A stretch of DNA of 64,000 bases. It comes from Bursaphelenchus xylophilus (Eukaryota; Nematoda; Chromadorea; Rhabditida; Aphelenchoididae). Under the pieces are notes generated by a model. The model was not told the DNA's origin and did not search any database. It worked only from the letters and a program-made list of their open reading frames with translations. The stretch lies in the NCBI GenBank assembly GCA_904066235.2, contig CAJFCV020000002.1, positions 248,001-312,000 on the forward strand, given 5' to 3'. Shown in pieces: positions 10,082 to 21,700 of this stretch. Within the stretch, counting starts at the first letter, position 1, and the number at the start of each line of letters is the position of its first letter. The position numbers were made by a program, and so were the translations under genes.

Positions 10082-11156
10082 CAGGGTGTTTCAAGAAATT
10101 TGGAACAAATGATTTGCTTATATCTTTGTGTTCTTTGCAGCTATCAACGAATTTCTTTTTGCTTCTAAAAATTGACAGCGTGCGTTTTTAGAATCTCAAA
10201 AAAAAAATTTTTTTTCGTCGGCGGAGGGCCCATTTCTCGGCGGAGGAAATTAGGGCCTTTTTTAAAAATCACACCGTATTACATGGCGGAAACGCCGTTG
10301 AAACGGCTGAAATCAATTTTACGTAACACCTCCATGGATTTTACGGTATGCTTTTTTTGCGTTTTCGATTTTACGCACTTCCGCGGATGCGCGGCGGAGA
10401 CCTCAGATTTCGGTGGACGTTGTTTTGGGCCTTTGGTTTTTGCAATTCATGTTGGAAAAGGAGGTTTGGGTGATTTTTTGTTGTCATCCGATGCACAGAT
10501 GGCAAAAATTTCGTGCTTTTTATCCCCGGCGGAGGAGTCGGCGGAGGCTTTATCAAAGGGTAAAAACAAAACTCCACCGATTTGTCCGACGGACCAAAAA
10601 AATCAAAAATCTTTGAAAGACAATGCTGCTCTGATGGATTCTTGTAGCTGAGATTTTTCCCGGACTCGTAAGACTGCTTTGACCCTTTGATAAAGCCTCC
10701 GCCGAATCCTCCGCCGGGGATAAAAAGCACGAAATTTTTGCCATCTGTGCATCGGATGACAACAAAAAATCACCCCAACCTCTTTTCCAACATGAATTGC
10801 AACAGCCGAAGGCCCAAAACAACGTCCGCCGAAATCTGAAGTCTCCGCCGCGCCTCCGCGGTGCGCGTAAAATCGAAAACAAAAAAATGCATACCGTAAA
10901 ATCGATGGAGGTATTACGTAAACTTGATTTCAGCCGTTGCAACGGCGTTTCCGCCACGTAATACGCTGTGATTTTTAAAAAAGGCCCTAATTTTCTACGC
11001 CGAGAAATGGGCCCTCCGCCGACGAAAAAAATTTTGTTTTGAGATTCTAAAAACGCACGCTGTCAATTTTTAGAAGCAAAAAGAAATTCGTTGATAGCTG
11101 CAAAGAACACAAAGATATAAGCAAATCATTTGTTCCAAATTTCTTGAAACACCCTG
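10082..11156. mobile_element. Long foldback element with CAGGGTGTTTCAAGAAATT ends (copy 1)
   Basis: A 1,075-bp element with arms of about 480 bp (10082-10565 and 10680-11156) lies upstream of receptor gene C. TA flanks both ends. The paralogous empty site at about 13222-13240 reads AAATACAATCAGTGG, which confirms insertion at a single TA with duplication. The interior is rich in CGGCGGAGG-type repeats. The 159-residue and 134-residue open frames in its arms are mirror copies of each other and carry no transposase motif. TA duplication and short termini suggest a Tc1/mariner-type passenger element. Confidence 0.88.
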
Positions 11157-11853
11157 TACAATCAGTGGATATGACGGTAGCTCAAAACATTCAAAGTGTA
11201 TTAATGTTGTATGTATAGATCTCTCGGGAAAGCACAATTCAGAAACAAAATGGTCGTGATGCGTTTTCCTTCTAAATATGGTATTTTGCGCTATAATTTT
11301 CTGCCTTCTTTGTCTCATCTTCGTAACTGCCCTTGCGCTGGCTTTACCTCCATTGAAATGGAAGGTAGTTGATCTTGTAGTTGGGTTTGCTTTGATGGAA
11401 ATTGGCTTGACCATTTAGCTAGAGCAATCGAGACCCCGTAAGCAACAGGAGAGAAGGAGACCACACACAACTCCTGATCAAGATGGGATAAAACCTCAGA
11501 GAAGGTTACGGTGTCGTGATTCAGGCTCTCCGCTTCGGGATCTCCATTGAACATTCTCGAAGATCGCGGAAAAACAGCTGGGGAAACAGTTGACACGGGG
11601 GGGGGACATCTCTCTCTCTCCATAAATTCCATCGAGAGACAAGTGCGACTTTACAACGAGAGATTTGAAGCCGTGACATTTGAAGATTTTGTATGCCCAA
11701 TAGGAAGTAACGAAGTTCCTTTCTCATTTCGCGAAACTTGAATAAACCGAACACTATGTAATTTTCCTTTCTTCACTAACAAAATGGGAGAGGCCGACAG
11801 TAAAGGCTCAATGTATTTTATTATAATTTGTTACAATAAATCCCGAGGTGGCT
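11157..11853. other. Spacer between genes C and D with a duplicated 0.3-kb conserved segment
   Basis: From 11157 to about 11440 this is a diverged copy of 13228-13500. Open frames exist on both strands in both copies. The minus-strand frame (SPVAYGVSIALA..WSSQFPSKQ) is shared but is frameshifted here. The plus-strand frame (KCINVVC.DLSGKHNSE) has a stop here. The region from 11640 to 11830 matches 7270-7450. I do not assign a gene. It may be an ancestral exon remnant or a conserved upstream region. Confidence 0.45.
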
Positions 11854-13079
11854 TTACCAGTGTATCCTTCGAAGAGGTCTTTCCGACCCATGTGTTATGG
11901 TAGTATTTGACTGTTGACGTCGCCAAGTTCTGGACAAAATTCGATATACCTCTTGCCGAAGCAATTTCGAAGACGTCAGTAGTGAACAGACATTGGTAAG
12001 CAGACAGACATCAAATATAAACGGGAAAACGATTCCAGCAAAAATGGATGTCATCTTCAGGTTTCCGTTAGAGTAATATGTGTATACGATGATCTGAAAT
12101 GGAACGACGTTATCTTAAATTGTCAAGGTAGCGCACAAAAGTGTGGCACTCAGATTGTGGTTCAATTCAGCATACGTTACTGCTTGGCTGCACAAAGTGC
12201 AGAATTTTTCTAGCTTTTTATAGAAACTTTGAGCTTACGTTTAGAGCGCCATATGTGACATGCGCCATGAAGATTAGAAACGACGTCACAGTAAGGTTGA
12301 TTTCATGTCGCCAAGTCCGGTGACTTTCCAGAGACTTTTTTCGACGGTAAAGAAGCACCAAAGCTATGAGGTTTAGGATTGCGGAGATTGTTGGAATGAT
12401 TGTGTAGGCGTATCTGTTTATTTTGGGTAACCTGAAAATCAACTATGTTTCGGCGCGTCTTGCTTCGAGCTTACGTTTCCAAACATTAGATAGGACTGGT
12501 CGTATGACAAAATACACCCATATAGCTGCCCATCTTCCTCGGCACAAAACAGAATAGCCGAGTTTAGGAACACGTAGCCGTACGGCAAGATTGGAAGGAG
12601 GATGTTCAGCAAAATTACGTAGGGAATCGTTTTCCTCCAAACTCTGCTATGTTCCACTGGATACAACATTGTCGACACCCGAATTGCCGCCAAGATAATC
12701 GTTCCGAGGACACTATTCAGCTCTAGGGCGACCTTTAGATAGATCTGCAGAATGTAGAGCCATGAGGGACTTGGCATCATCCCATGGAAAGAGCTCTTCA
12801 GAGCATCGCCGTTCATATAGCGACGGGCTTCTTGGAGCACCAGGTAGTAGCAGATATCCTACAAGCGTTGTGAGACTTTATGAACACGGTGAACGCCGTA
12901 TTTACAACAAGTGCCTATTTATAGAGCCTCACCTGAACTCCAAAGATTGTTATAAACTTGTAAAACACTGAAGCAAACAAACGTCTTTTTCGGATTAAAA
13001 CGAATATAATCAATGCGTACAGCAATATCAGTGGAATTCCGTAGACATAATAGATAACATACACCCAGAGCGGGAGCAT
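11854..13079 (-). pseudogene. Srg-superfamily chemoreceptor gene D, probable frameshift at intron 2/exon 3
   Basis: The exons are 12933-13079, 12475-12858, 12239-12431 and 11854-12093. Exons 1, 2 and 4 are open, with YGIP, VSTMLYP, SRVWRK and the SLLTSSKLLRQE tail. Exon 3 measures 193 bp instead of 198. Against gene C, five bases are missing right after the acceptor, where C reads ATTTCCATATCC and D reads GTTACCC. Exon 2 ends in phase 0, so exon 3 is then read out of frame. The 43-bp intron cannot be retained because it has an in-frame stop. I see no alternative GT or AG that repairs the frame. It is a probable pseudogene, or it uses an unusual splice. A TTTCAG-like acceptor 20 bases before the ATG could be a trans-splice site, conserved in gene C. 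Confidence 0.6.
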
Positions 13080-13659
13080 TTCGGGATGTGTGCAGACTGA
13101 GATGACGGACAAGACCTAGCGGAATGCGAAATGTATATGCGTAGAAGGAAGATTCGGTCTAGTACAAAAAACTTATAGTATGCAACAACATATCAAATTG
13201 AAATGTTTCGGGAGATAGACGATGGTAAATACAATCAGTGGAAATGGCGGTAGAAAAATTACAAAGTGTATTAATGTTGTGTGTATGGATCTCTCAGGAA
13301 AGCACAACTCCGAAGAGCAATGGTGGTGCGTTTTTCTTTCGAATGCGGTATTCTGCGCTATACTTTTCGACCTTCTTTGTCTTATCATCGTTACTGCCGT
13401 TGAGCTGGCTATGCCTCCATTGAAATCAAATGCACTTGATCTTTGCTTCGATGGAAATTGGCTTGACCATTCAGCCAGAGCAATCGAGACTCCGTAAGCA
13501 ACAGGAGACAAGGAGACTGCATAATTGATCCATACATGGGGGAGAGCAGGACCAATGCCCCAAGAAAGACAAAACGGGTTCAATCTTTTCTTCTCTGTTT
13601 GGTTTTACGTCACGCTACAAACGAGAGGGTTGTCAAAATCAGAAGCGGATCAAAGACGT
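13080..13659. other. Spacer between genes D and E, intact copy of a duplicated segment
   Basis: Positions 13228-13500 hold the better preserved copy of the segment also found at 11157-11440. A 91-residue plus-strand frame (13222-13497) with a hydrophobic middle and a 136-residue minus-strand frame (13173-13583) overlap fully. Their relative strength cannot be judged by eye and neither is recognised. This segment also provides the empty site for the element at 10082. Confidence 0.45.
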
Positions 13660-15007
13660 TCATGCTCCACCTTGTTCTCGCGCCAGGACTGTGACTGGGG
13701 TATCTCGGGTTGACGTCTTGCCAAGCCAGGATTTGTTTTCGCCCACTCCCATCACCTTCCTCCTTGATCCAAACACAATCCGCGAGATCTCGGTTCGTAA
13801 TTGTTTTGAAGAAATTAATAACGAAAGAACTGTCGTAAAAAGTGCGACATCAAATATTATTGGCACCACAATGCCAGCCACGACTGTCGGAACAATGAGA
13901 TCGCCGATGAACATGTAGTTAATTACAAACATCTGAAAATATTTGTTTATAACGTTTAGTTATAGCACTATCGAATTAATATTCGGCTTACATTCAGAAT
14001 GCCGTAGCTGACATGAGCTGCGAACATGAGAAAGGAGGAGATGGAAAGGTTGATTTCCTGTCTCCAATGTCGATGAGATTTCAACGCCTTCTTCCGACTG
14101 TAGAGAAGAATTAGAGCAATAATGTTGAGAGATGCGGATATCGTTGGCAAGATCGTGTACATGTATTTATTAGTCGTAGACATGGAGAACTAAATTTAAT
14201 TGCATTAAAGTCCGTCAAAACTTGCATACTTTCAACGATTATTTCTATGATTTTCAATGATTCCCTTTCTTGTTAAACTAACTTCAATGGCTTACCATTC
14301 CATGGTTGGTGAACGAATGATCATATGACATAAAGCAGCCAATAACATTTCCATGGCTTCCAGCACACAACAGTATCGCCTTGTTCAAAAGAAGATATCC
14401 ATAGAGGCCGAACGGCAGCACGATGTTCAAACATATCACCACTGGCAGCGCCTTCTTCCACATTCTCTCATGATTCAACGGAAATAACATCGAAGAGATC
14501 CGAATCAACGACAGCACAACGGTCGACACAACTCCGTTGAATTCCAGAGAAACCCGGACAAAAATGATGACCATATGCCATTTTGGAGAGTGAATCTGGA
14601 GCCCCGTAAAAAAGTTGGTCAAAACAAATTCACTCATTGGACCACGCACTTCGTATTGGAGGAACACGTAGTACAGAACGTCCTAAAAGTTTCGTAGATG
14701 AGGTAAGACGGGGTTTACGAGTAAATTTCGAAGGGTTGGTTATATAAAATTTTTTGAGCGGCATCTTGGATAAACCTATACCTAATTCAACGAATGTATG
14801 TGTACATATACCCAAGTGTTATATTCGGCTTGCTTGGGACAAAAGAGCTCTCACCTGGATCCCAAAAATTGCGACAAAGTTGTAGAAAACGGAAGAGATT
14901 GTCGTTCTCTTCTTGAGCAACACAATGATAATCAAAGTGTACAGCAGAATTAGCGGAACTCCATATAGATAGTAGATGATGTGGACCCACGTTGGTATCA
15001 TCGTCAT
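13660..15007 (-). CDS. Srg-superfamily seven-transmembrane chemoreceptor, gene E
   Basis: Exons 14855-15007, 14296-14682, 13992-14189 and 13660-13932 join in phase 0 with canonical borders to give 336 residues. Motifs run in the cluster order: YGVP in TM1, DVLYYVF, RISSMLFP, HERMWKKALP, RKKALKSHRHWRQE and SSKQLRTE before a charged tail. A start two codons later (MIPTW) aligns better with the paralogues, so the first two residues are uncertain. Gene F is its closest relative in the window. No inactivating change is seen. Confidence 0.82.
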
Positions 15008-15454
15008 TTAAAATATCGAAATTAAAGCCTAGTAATAACAATGAACGCCAGGTGGGTTCCAAATTCAGTCAAGAATCAAAAAATGATACATTTTGAGCAA
15101 ACGTTTTACGCAGTTTTTGTACAAATACATTTTATTAATAATGGTATAATAGTAGTCTTTACATTTTGAGTTCAAGATTGTGGGAAGGACAATAGTTTTG
15201 AAAAAGCCGTAGAAAGATAAGTGGAGTCGTCGATGATCTTTGTAGCCTCTTTATTTTACTGAATATTTAAATACGAACGTAGTAAGCGGATATTTTAACT
15301 CTGAATACCTACAATAGATTGCTATAAATTATTAAAATATTCAAGATACCATAGTTGTTAGGAAATACTCAAACGACATTTTAATTATATAATTCGTTTC
15401 CTGAATAGAACGACCTGCTTCTCGTATATGATGCTAGAAGTTGTTATAGTAGTA
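15008..15454. other. Upstream region of receptor gene E
   Basis: An AT-rich 450-bp stretch that should contain the gene E promoter. No coding frame or repeat is recognised. It ends at the TA target of the 15455 element. Confidence 0.4.
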
Positions 15455-16665
15455 CAGGGTGTTTCAAGAAATTCCGCGGAAAGTCGTCGTCGATTTCTCG
15501 GCGCTCAGCCACGATATCCAAAAAATTTTTTTTGCAGTAGAAAGAATGTAGTGGGCGGTGTTTTGCCTAAAAAGATTTTTTTCTACGCCGGCGCGGAATG
15601 CAGTGTATTCGGCGGAGACATTTGATAGCTTTTTTGCCAATCCCACTTATCTCAAACGCTTTATTACGAATTTTGCCGGTTCAAAAGAGGATGAATCTTG
15701 GTGATTGAAGGAGGATTTGCATATTTCTATGTTTTTCAAGCATTCGGCGAAGGTATGGCGGACGCTTTCCATATCGGCGGAGGCCATGACTCACCTTCGG
15801 ACAAAGACACAAAGATGGGAAATGGCTCGAAATGATTCCTGTGGTCTGGTTAACACCATTCTTCATCATTTCTTATGAAAATCAAATTTTTTCTCAGTTT
15901 GGCGGAGGAATCGGCGGAGGCCATAACACATCTCTGGACAAAGATACAGAGTTGGGGAATTGCTCAAAATGAGTCATGCGCTCCGCACTGGGGTTAGTCA
16001 AAGCACACGAGTCATTTTGAGCCATTCCCCAGCTCTGTATCTTTGTCCGAAGGTGAGTTATGACCTCCGCCGATTCCTCCGCCAGATTGACAAGAAGTGT
16101 GATTTTCATAAGAAATGACGAGGGATGGGGTTAATCAGAGCACATGAGTCATTTTGAGCCATTTCCCAGTTCTGTATCTTTATCCGAAGGTGACTTATGG
16201 CCTCCGCCGATTCCTCCGCCAGACTGAGAATACACTTGATTTTCATAAGAAATGATGAAGGACGGTGTTAACCAGACCACAGGAATCATTTCGAGCCATT
16301 TCCCATCTTTGTGTCTTTGTCCGAAGATGAGTTATGGCCTCCGCCGATATGGAAAGCGTCCGCCATACCTTCGCCGAATGCTTGAAAAACATAGAAATAT
16401 GTAAACCCTCCTTCAACCATCAAGATTCATCCTCTTTTGAACCGTCAAAATTCGTAATAAAGCGTTTGAGATAAGTGGGATTGGCAAAAAAGCTATCAAA
16501 TGTCTCCGCCGAATACACTGCATTCCGCGTCGGCGTAGAAAAAAATCTTTTTAGGCAAAAAACCGCCCACTACATTCTTTCTACTGCAAAAAAATTTTTT
16601 GGATATCGTGACTGAGCGCCGAGAAATCGACGACGACTTTCCGCGGAATTTCTTGAAACACCCTG
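15455..16665. mobile_element. Long foldback element with CAGGGTGTTTCAAGAAATT ends (copy 2)
   Basis: A 1,211-bp element between genes E and F, flanked by TA on both sides. Its outer 20 bases are the same as those of the 10082 element, but the arms that follow (TCCGCGGAAAGTCGTCG...) are different. The middle has several units of a motif containing TGGCCTCCGCCGATTCCTCC with TTTGTCCGAAGGTGA, in inverted and direct order between about 15770 and 16360. No transposase frame is present. Confidence 0.85.
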
Positions 16666-16899
16666 TACTTTGCCATCTTTTTTTGCGTGTGGTGCAATTT
16701 AAAGAGTAAATATTCTAGAAACAGCAATTACAGTATTCACCAGCTCTAAATTTTCCTTAAAAATATTCAATTTCGGCGGTCATTTCAAATTCTTGGCATT
16801 ATGCATCAAACGGTGTTTTTGACAAAATTTAATCGAAAAGTCCGAATCGGTTATAACCGGTGAAGTGAGGAGCGTAGAATAGACGTAAGTTGTCCTAGC

Positions 16900-18096
16900 T
16901 CAAAGTTGTTCTCGTACGAAGGCGGTAGTAGGGGTATCTCGGCTCCCTAGCCACGACTTGTTCTTGCCTATCCTTACAACCTTTCTTCTCGATTCCAACA
17001 AAATTCGCGAAATCTCCTGTTGCAACGGTTTCGAGGATATTAGCAATGAAAATACTGTTGTAAGCAGTGAAACATCAAGTATTAACGGCCCTACGATTCC
17101 GGCCAATATCGTTGGAACAATTAAATCACCGGCTGTCATGCAGTTCATCGTGATCGTCTAAAAACGCTCCTTGAGAACCACCATGTAGCACTGAGTCAAA
17201 TTTTTACTTACATTCGTAATGCCAATGCTGACATGAGCTAGAAACATAAGAAAGGACGAAATAGAAAGGTTGATTTCCTGTCTCCAATGCCGATGAGATT
17301 TCAACGACTTCTTGCGACTGTAGAGAAGAGCTAAAGAAATAATGTTGAGGGATGCGGATATCGTTGGCAAAATTGTGCAAACGTATTTATTGATGGTTGA
17401 CAAGGAAAACTGAAGGAATTATTAAGGTCTTATTATGAGAGAAATTTCTGTGCTTGAACCTACCATTCCATGGTTGGTAAACGAATGGTCGTACACCATG
17501 AAGCAGCCAACCACATTTGTATTGCTTCCTGCACACAACAGTATCGCTTTGTTCAAAAGCAAATAACCGTAGAGGCCAAATGGCAGTAAAATATTCAAAC
17601 ATACCACAATTGGAAGCGTGTTTTTCCAACGCCTTTCATGACTCAACGGAAGCAACATTGAAGAGACTCGAAATAAGGCCAGCACGACTGTTGATACGAC
17701 TCCATTAAATTCAAGAGAAATCCGTATAAAGAAAAGGACAACATGCCATTTTGGAGAGTGAATTTGGAGCCCAGAAAACACGGTCGTCAAAAGCAATTCA
17801 CTCACTGGGCCGCGCACTTCGTATTGGACTAAACCGTAGTACAAAATATCCTGAAAAAGTCGTGTTTTTAAAAGCTGATTTAAAAATATAGCTCGAGTCT
17901 TTCAAAGTTGATTTTAAAGCTGAACTCCTTATGACTGTAAAAGACATACTTGGATTCCAAACAACGCAATAAAACTGTAAAAAGTGGAAGAAAAGGTGGT
18001 GTTCTTCTTCAGCAACACGATGATAATCAAAGCGTACAACAGAATTAGCGGGATTCCATACAAATAGTAGATGATATGCACCCAAGTTGGAACCAT
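16900..18096 (-). CDS. Srg-superfamily seven-transmembrane chemoreceptor, gene F
   Basis: Exons 17950-18096, 17464-17850, 17212-17409 and 16900-17157 join in phase 0 to encode 329 residues. The donor of exon 1 is GTATGT and that of exon 2 GTAGGT; the others are GTAAGT-like. The sequence closely follows gene E (YGIP, DILYYGL, RVSSMLLP, HERRWKN, RKKSLKSHRHWRQE, SSKPLQQE). It is the most upstream gene of the cluster and is divergent from the REV1 gene across 615 bp. No defects are seen. Confidence 0.82.
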
Positions 18097-18711
18097 CGTT
18101 AATTAGAATTGGAAAGCAACGCCGAGTAGAAATATACAACGCTCTATGTGTTCCAAATACAGCAATTGATCTAGTAGGAATTCTTTATCCTCTTTTTTAT
18201 GTTTGCATTGTATTTATACATATAATTTCGACGTTTACAACCTCTTAAGTTCAAGATTATGGAAACTAGAGTCGCCGCAAATAGTCATGCATAGAAAGAT
18301 GAGCAGAGCCTTCGATAATCTTTGTACCTTACAAACTAATGGAGATACGAAGCAGGAACTGTTAGCGAATACTTAAAATCACATCACAATTTATTCGCTT
18401 CCTCAATGAAAGCACCTGTATTTCGTATGTGACGTTCGAAGTTGATTAAGTTGTACTTTACATGGTTTGCATAACATTAAACGTAAATAACCCTGGAAAT
18501 TATTAATTACAGTGTTTGGTAGTCGTTGTTCTTTACTAACAAAGTATTTTTTAAGTCGTTTAATTAAATTTTTTTGCACAATTTTGGCACTCGTTTGAAA
18601 TTCTTGGCATTCTGCATCAGGACGCGTTTTTGACAAAATTTTGTCGAGAAATCGGAATTTCGGCAATTTCCCTCATTTTCATTCCAGTAATGCAACGAAA
18701 TTTAACATAGC
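18097..18711. other. Divergent spacer between receptor gene F and rev-1
   Basis: About 600 bp that should hold promoters for gene F (minus) and the REV1 gene (plus). A TTCCAG just before 18690 could be a trans-splice site for rev-1. No repeats or other genes are recognised. Confidence 0.4.
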
Positions 18712-21700
18712 ATGATTCCTTCGACCTCTAGAGCTCCAGTTCCATCCGAATTCGACGCATCCGAGCTGGGTTTGGACGAAAATGGCCAATATAAAGGATG
18801 GGTAGGTGGTGTAATAAAATAATATCCATTTCCCAAAATTTAGGGCGGCTATATGCAAGCAAAAGTCGCTAAACTCAAACAACAAGTCCATGGCCAGGTG
18901 GTAGTCAAGTCACAGCTGTTTCGAGGCTTGTCAATTTATGTGAATGGGTATACAGGTGGGTCTAGAATAATGTAATGAAATCTCTGATGTTGAAAAGAGT
19001 TGACCTTTGTTCGGTTTTAGACCCACCAGCTTTTGAATTGCGAAAAATCTTCGTCGAAAATGGCGGATCTTACCATCATTACTACAGCTACGGTCATACA
19101 AGTTACACAATTGCCTCATCCTTGGCATTATCGAAATGGAACTCTTTGAGAAAGGACGAACACATCATAAAGCCGACATGGATCACGGACAGGTAGTTTA
19201 TTTATTTTTTTTGATTTTTTCGCGTTTAGAGGAGGCTATATTGTACTAGATGTCTTACGGATAATATAATTATTCCAGTATCCTATACAACAGAGTATTA
19301 CCAGTTGAAGCATATATTCTGACGCCCACAGAAGGCCCTTCAGCTCAACTTCGCGGAGGAGTCGATGAATTTTACCAGCGGTCTAGATTGCATCTGATTT
19401 CGACGTTGGCACAGGATCTAAAAACATTCGTAGCTGAGTTACGATGCAATGCAGAGCCGGAGTTCTCGTCCAGGACGAAGTTCGGAGGCCTTTCAGAGGG
19501 TAATCAGTAAGTTTTTGATTTTTTTTCTTTTCTGGATTTTTAGAGAGAAAAATAATATATTTTAGGTTCAACCTGACTGAAAAGGTGATATGCCATATTG
19601 ATATGGACTGTTTCTTTGTTTCCGTTGCTTTGCGAAGTCATCCTGAACTACGGGGAAAACCTGTGGCCATTACACACTCACGGGTGAGATTTTATGTTTG
19701 GCCGAAGGAGAACCGGCCTCCCCTCGCATCGAAATCGCAAATTCATTTTCGGAGAAAAAACCCCGAAAATGAATGTTTTTGCGATGCATCGCGCGCGACT
19801 TCGAAAAATCGCCGAATTTGTGGGAATTTTCTTGATTGCACGGTGCGAAACAGCAGAAAAAGGGCATTTGCACTGTGCAAAATCCACTTTTGTCGCTGGC
19901 GATGCGTCGTTTTTGCTCTTTTCTTCGGCGACGCCCTCCAAATTTCTTCGCGAAGCAAATTGGGGCTTGGAGTGAAAACGATGGAAGGGCCCGCGGCACG
20001 TCAAGAAAAAATAAAAGAAAAACGGGCGCCCAATGAAAAAGCCTAGATTTTTTTTTGGCATTCTGCCCTGTGCAAATCCGTTTTTGTCCAAATGGTTTGC
20101 AATATTTTGACATAAAGATTAATAGTAAATCACAAGATATTGATACCAATAGAAAGCTCGAGAGCTGCTTAAGCTAATAGAACCAAAATATATCCATAAT
20201 CGTAGTATTTTGACAGTTTTCCATGGCGAAGAATGCAACGTCTAAATAAAAGTTTGTATCGACGATACCGAGTCAGAGAGCACTGGAAGGAGGTATAGGC
20301 TCCACGTCAAAAAAATCCTTAAACTGTTCTTCGAGTATCTACACCGGTCCCGTCCCGCTTGATGGGACAGTTTTTTTGATAGTTGGCCTTGAAATTTGCA
20401 CTATTTTTAGCCTAGCTCGAACCATGTTCAGAAAATGCGTCACGATGACACCCATTTAGAATGTACCAGCGGTATAAAAAACAGTTGTATACGACTAGTA
20501 GTACTCCCTAGAGTTCCCATTAAAAAAATTAGGTTAAAAATTGTTGTTATGTGCAATTTGGATGACAGGTTTTATGAATTTTTTTTCGCTGTGAGAACCT
20601 TTGCAATGCCCGCAATTTCTTGACGTGCGCGGAGGCCGGTTTCTTTTTTGGCCAGACTGATTTTTATGCCTTTTGCAGGACGCTAATGGCAAAGGTTACG
20701 CAGAAATTGCCTCCTGCAGTTATGAGGCTCGAAAATTCAAAGTTCATGCAAGTATGTGGGTGAATGAAGCCGTAAAATTATGCCCGGATCTCAAATGTCT
20801 TCCTTATGAGTTTGACAGCTACAGAGACACCTCAAAACTTCTCTACAGCATCATTTCCAGGTATGTTTTTAAAAGTTTTCTAAAAATGTTCTAATTTTAG
20901 GTATACCTTGGACATTCGAGCGGTTTCTTGTGATGAAATGTACATTGATCTGACCTCGCTGTGCAAGGAAACACGGATTTCTGATCCGTTGAAGGTGATA
21001 AAAGTAATTCGCGATGAAATTGAGGAGACTACAGGATGCACCGCTTCAGCTGGCCTGGGTAAGCATGGATAACCTAAAATTTTGTTATATTGTGGAGTTT
21101 TCTTAGTCGAAATTGAACTGCATCTTAATTAAAAGATTTTTCATGCAACCTGTCTCGGATTTTAGGTCCAAACATGCTGATTGCACGCCTAGCTACCAAA
21201 AAAGCCAAGCCGAATGGTCAATTTTATGTAAATGAAGCCGAAATCAAGAATTTTATGAAGACCGTGAGGATCTCAGACCTTCCCGGAGTTGGATATTCAG
21301 CCATGGAGAAATTTCAAAATGAATTTGGTGAAATCAAAACCTGTAAAGAGCTAAAAAACATTGCATTGCCCAGATTACAAGATGTTTTTGGAGAAAAAGT
21401 TGGAAAAAAGGTAAATTTTTTTGGATCTCCCCGTTTTTGAAATTGAGATGAAGTATAAAGCTCAAATTTAGATATACGATTCGTGCCGAGGAATCTCGGA
21501 GCCCTTTCAACTCACTGAATTTACGAATCGAAAGTCCATCTCTTGCGATGTGAATTTTGGAGTTCGATTAAAAACGGAACAAGACCTCAGGGCGTTTCTC
21601 ACGGACGTGTCGAAGAACTTGTCGGTAAGGCTGAAGAATGCGTATGCAAAAGCGAGAACGATTGGATTGAGGCTGTTGGTGAGTTTTTTTATGTTTGTAA

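Noticed and set aside
10172..10957. Long frames of 134-159 codons near 10.2-10.9 kb
   Set aside because: They are mirror images in the arms of the 10082 foldback and carry no transposase motif.
13222..13497. A 91-codon plus-strand frame with a hydrophobic stretch
   Set aside because: The duplicate at 11157-11440 has an in-frame stop, and an equally long frame overlaps on the other strand. Kept as an open question, not as a gene.
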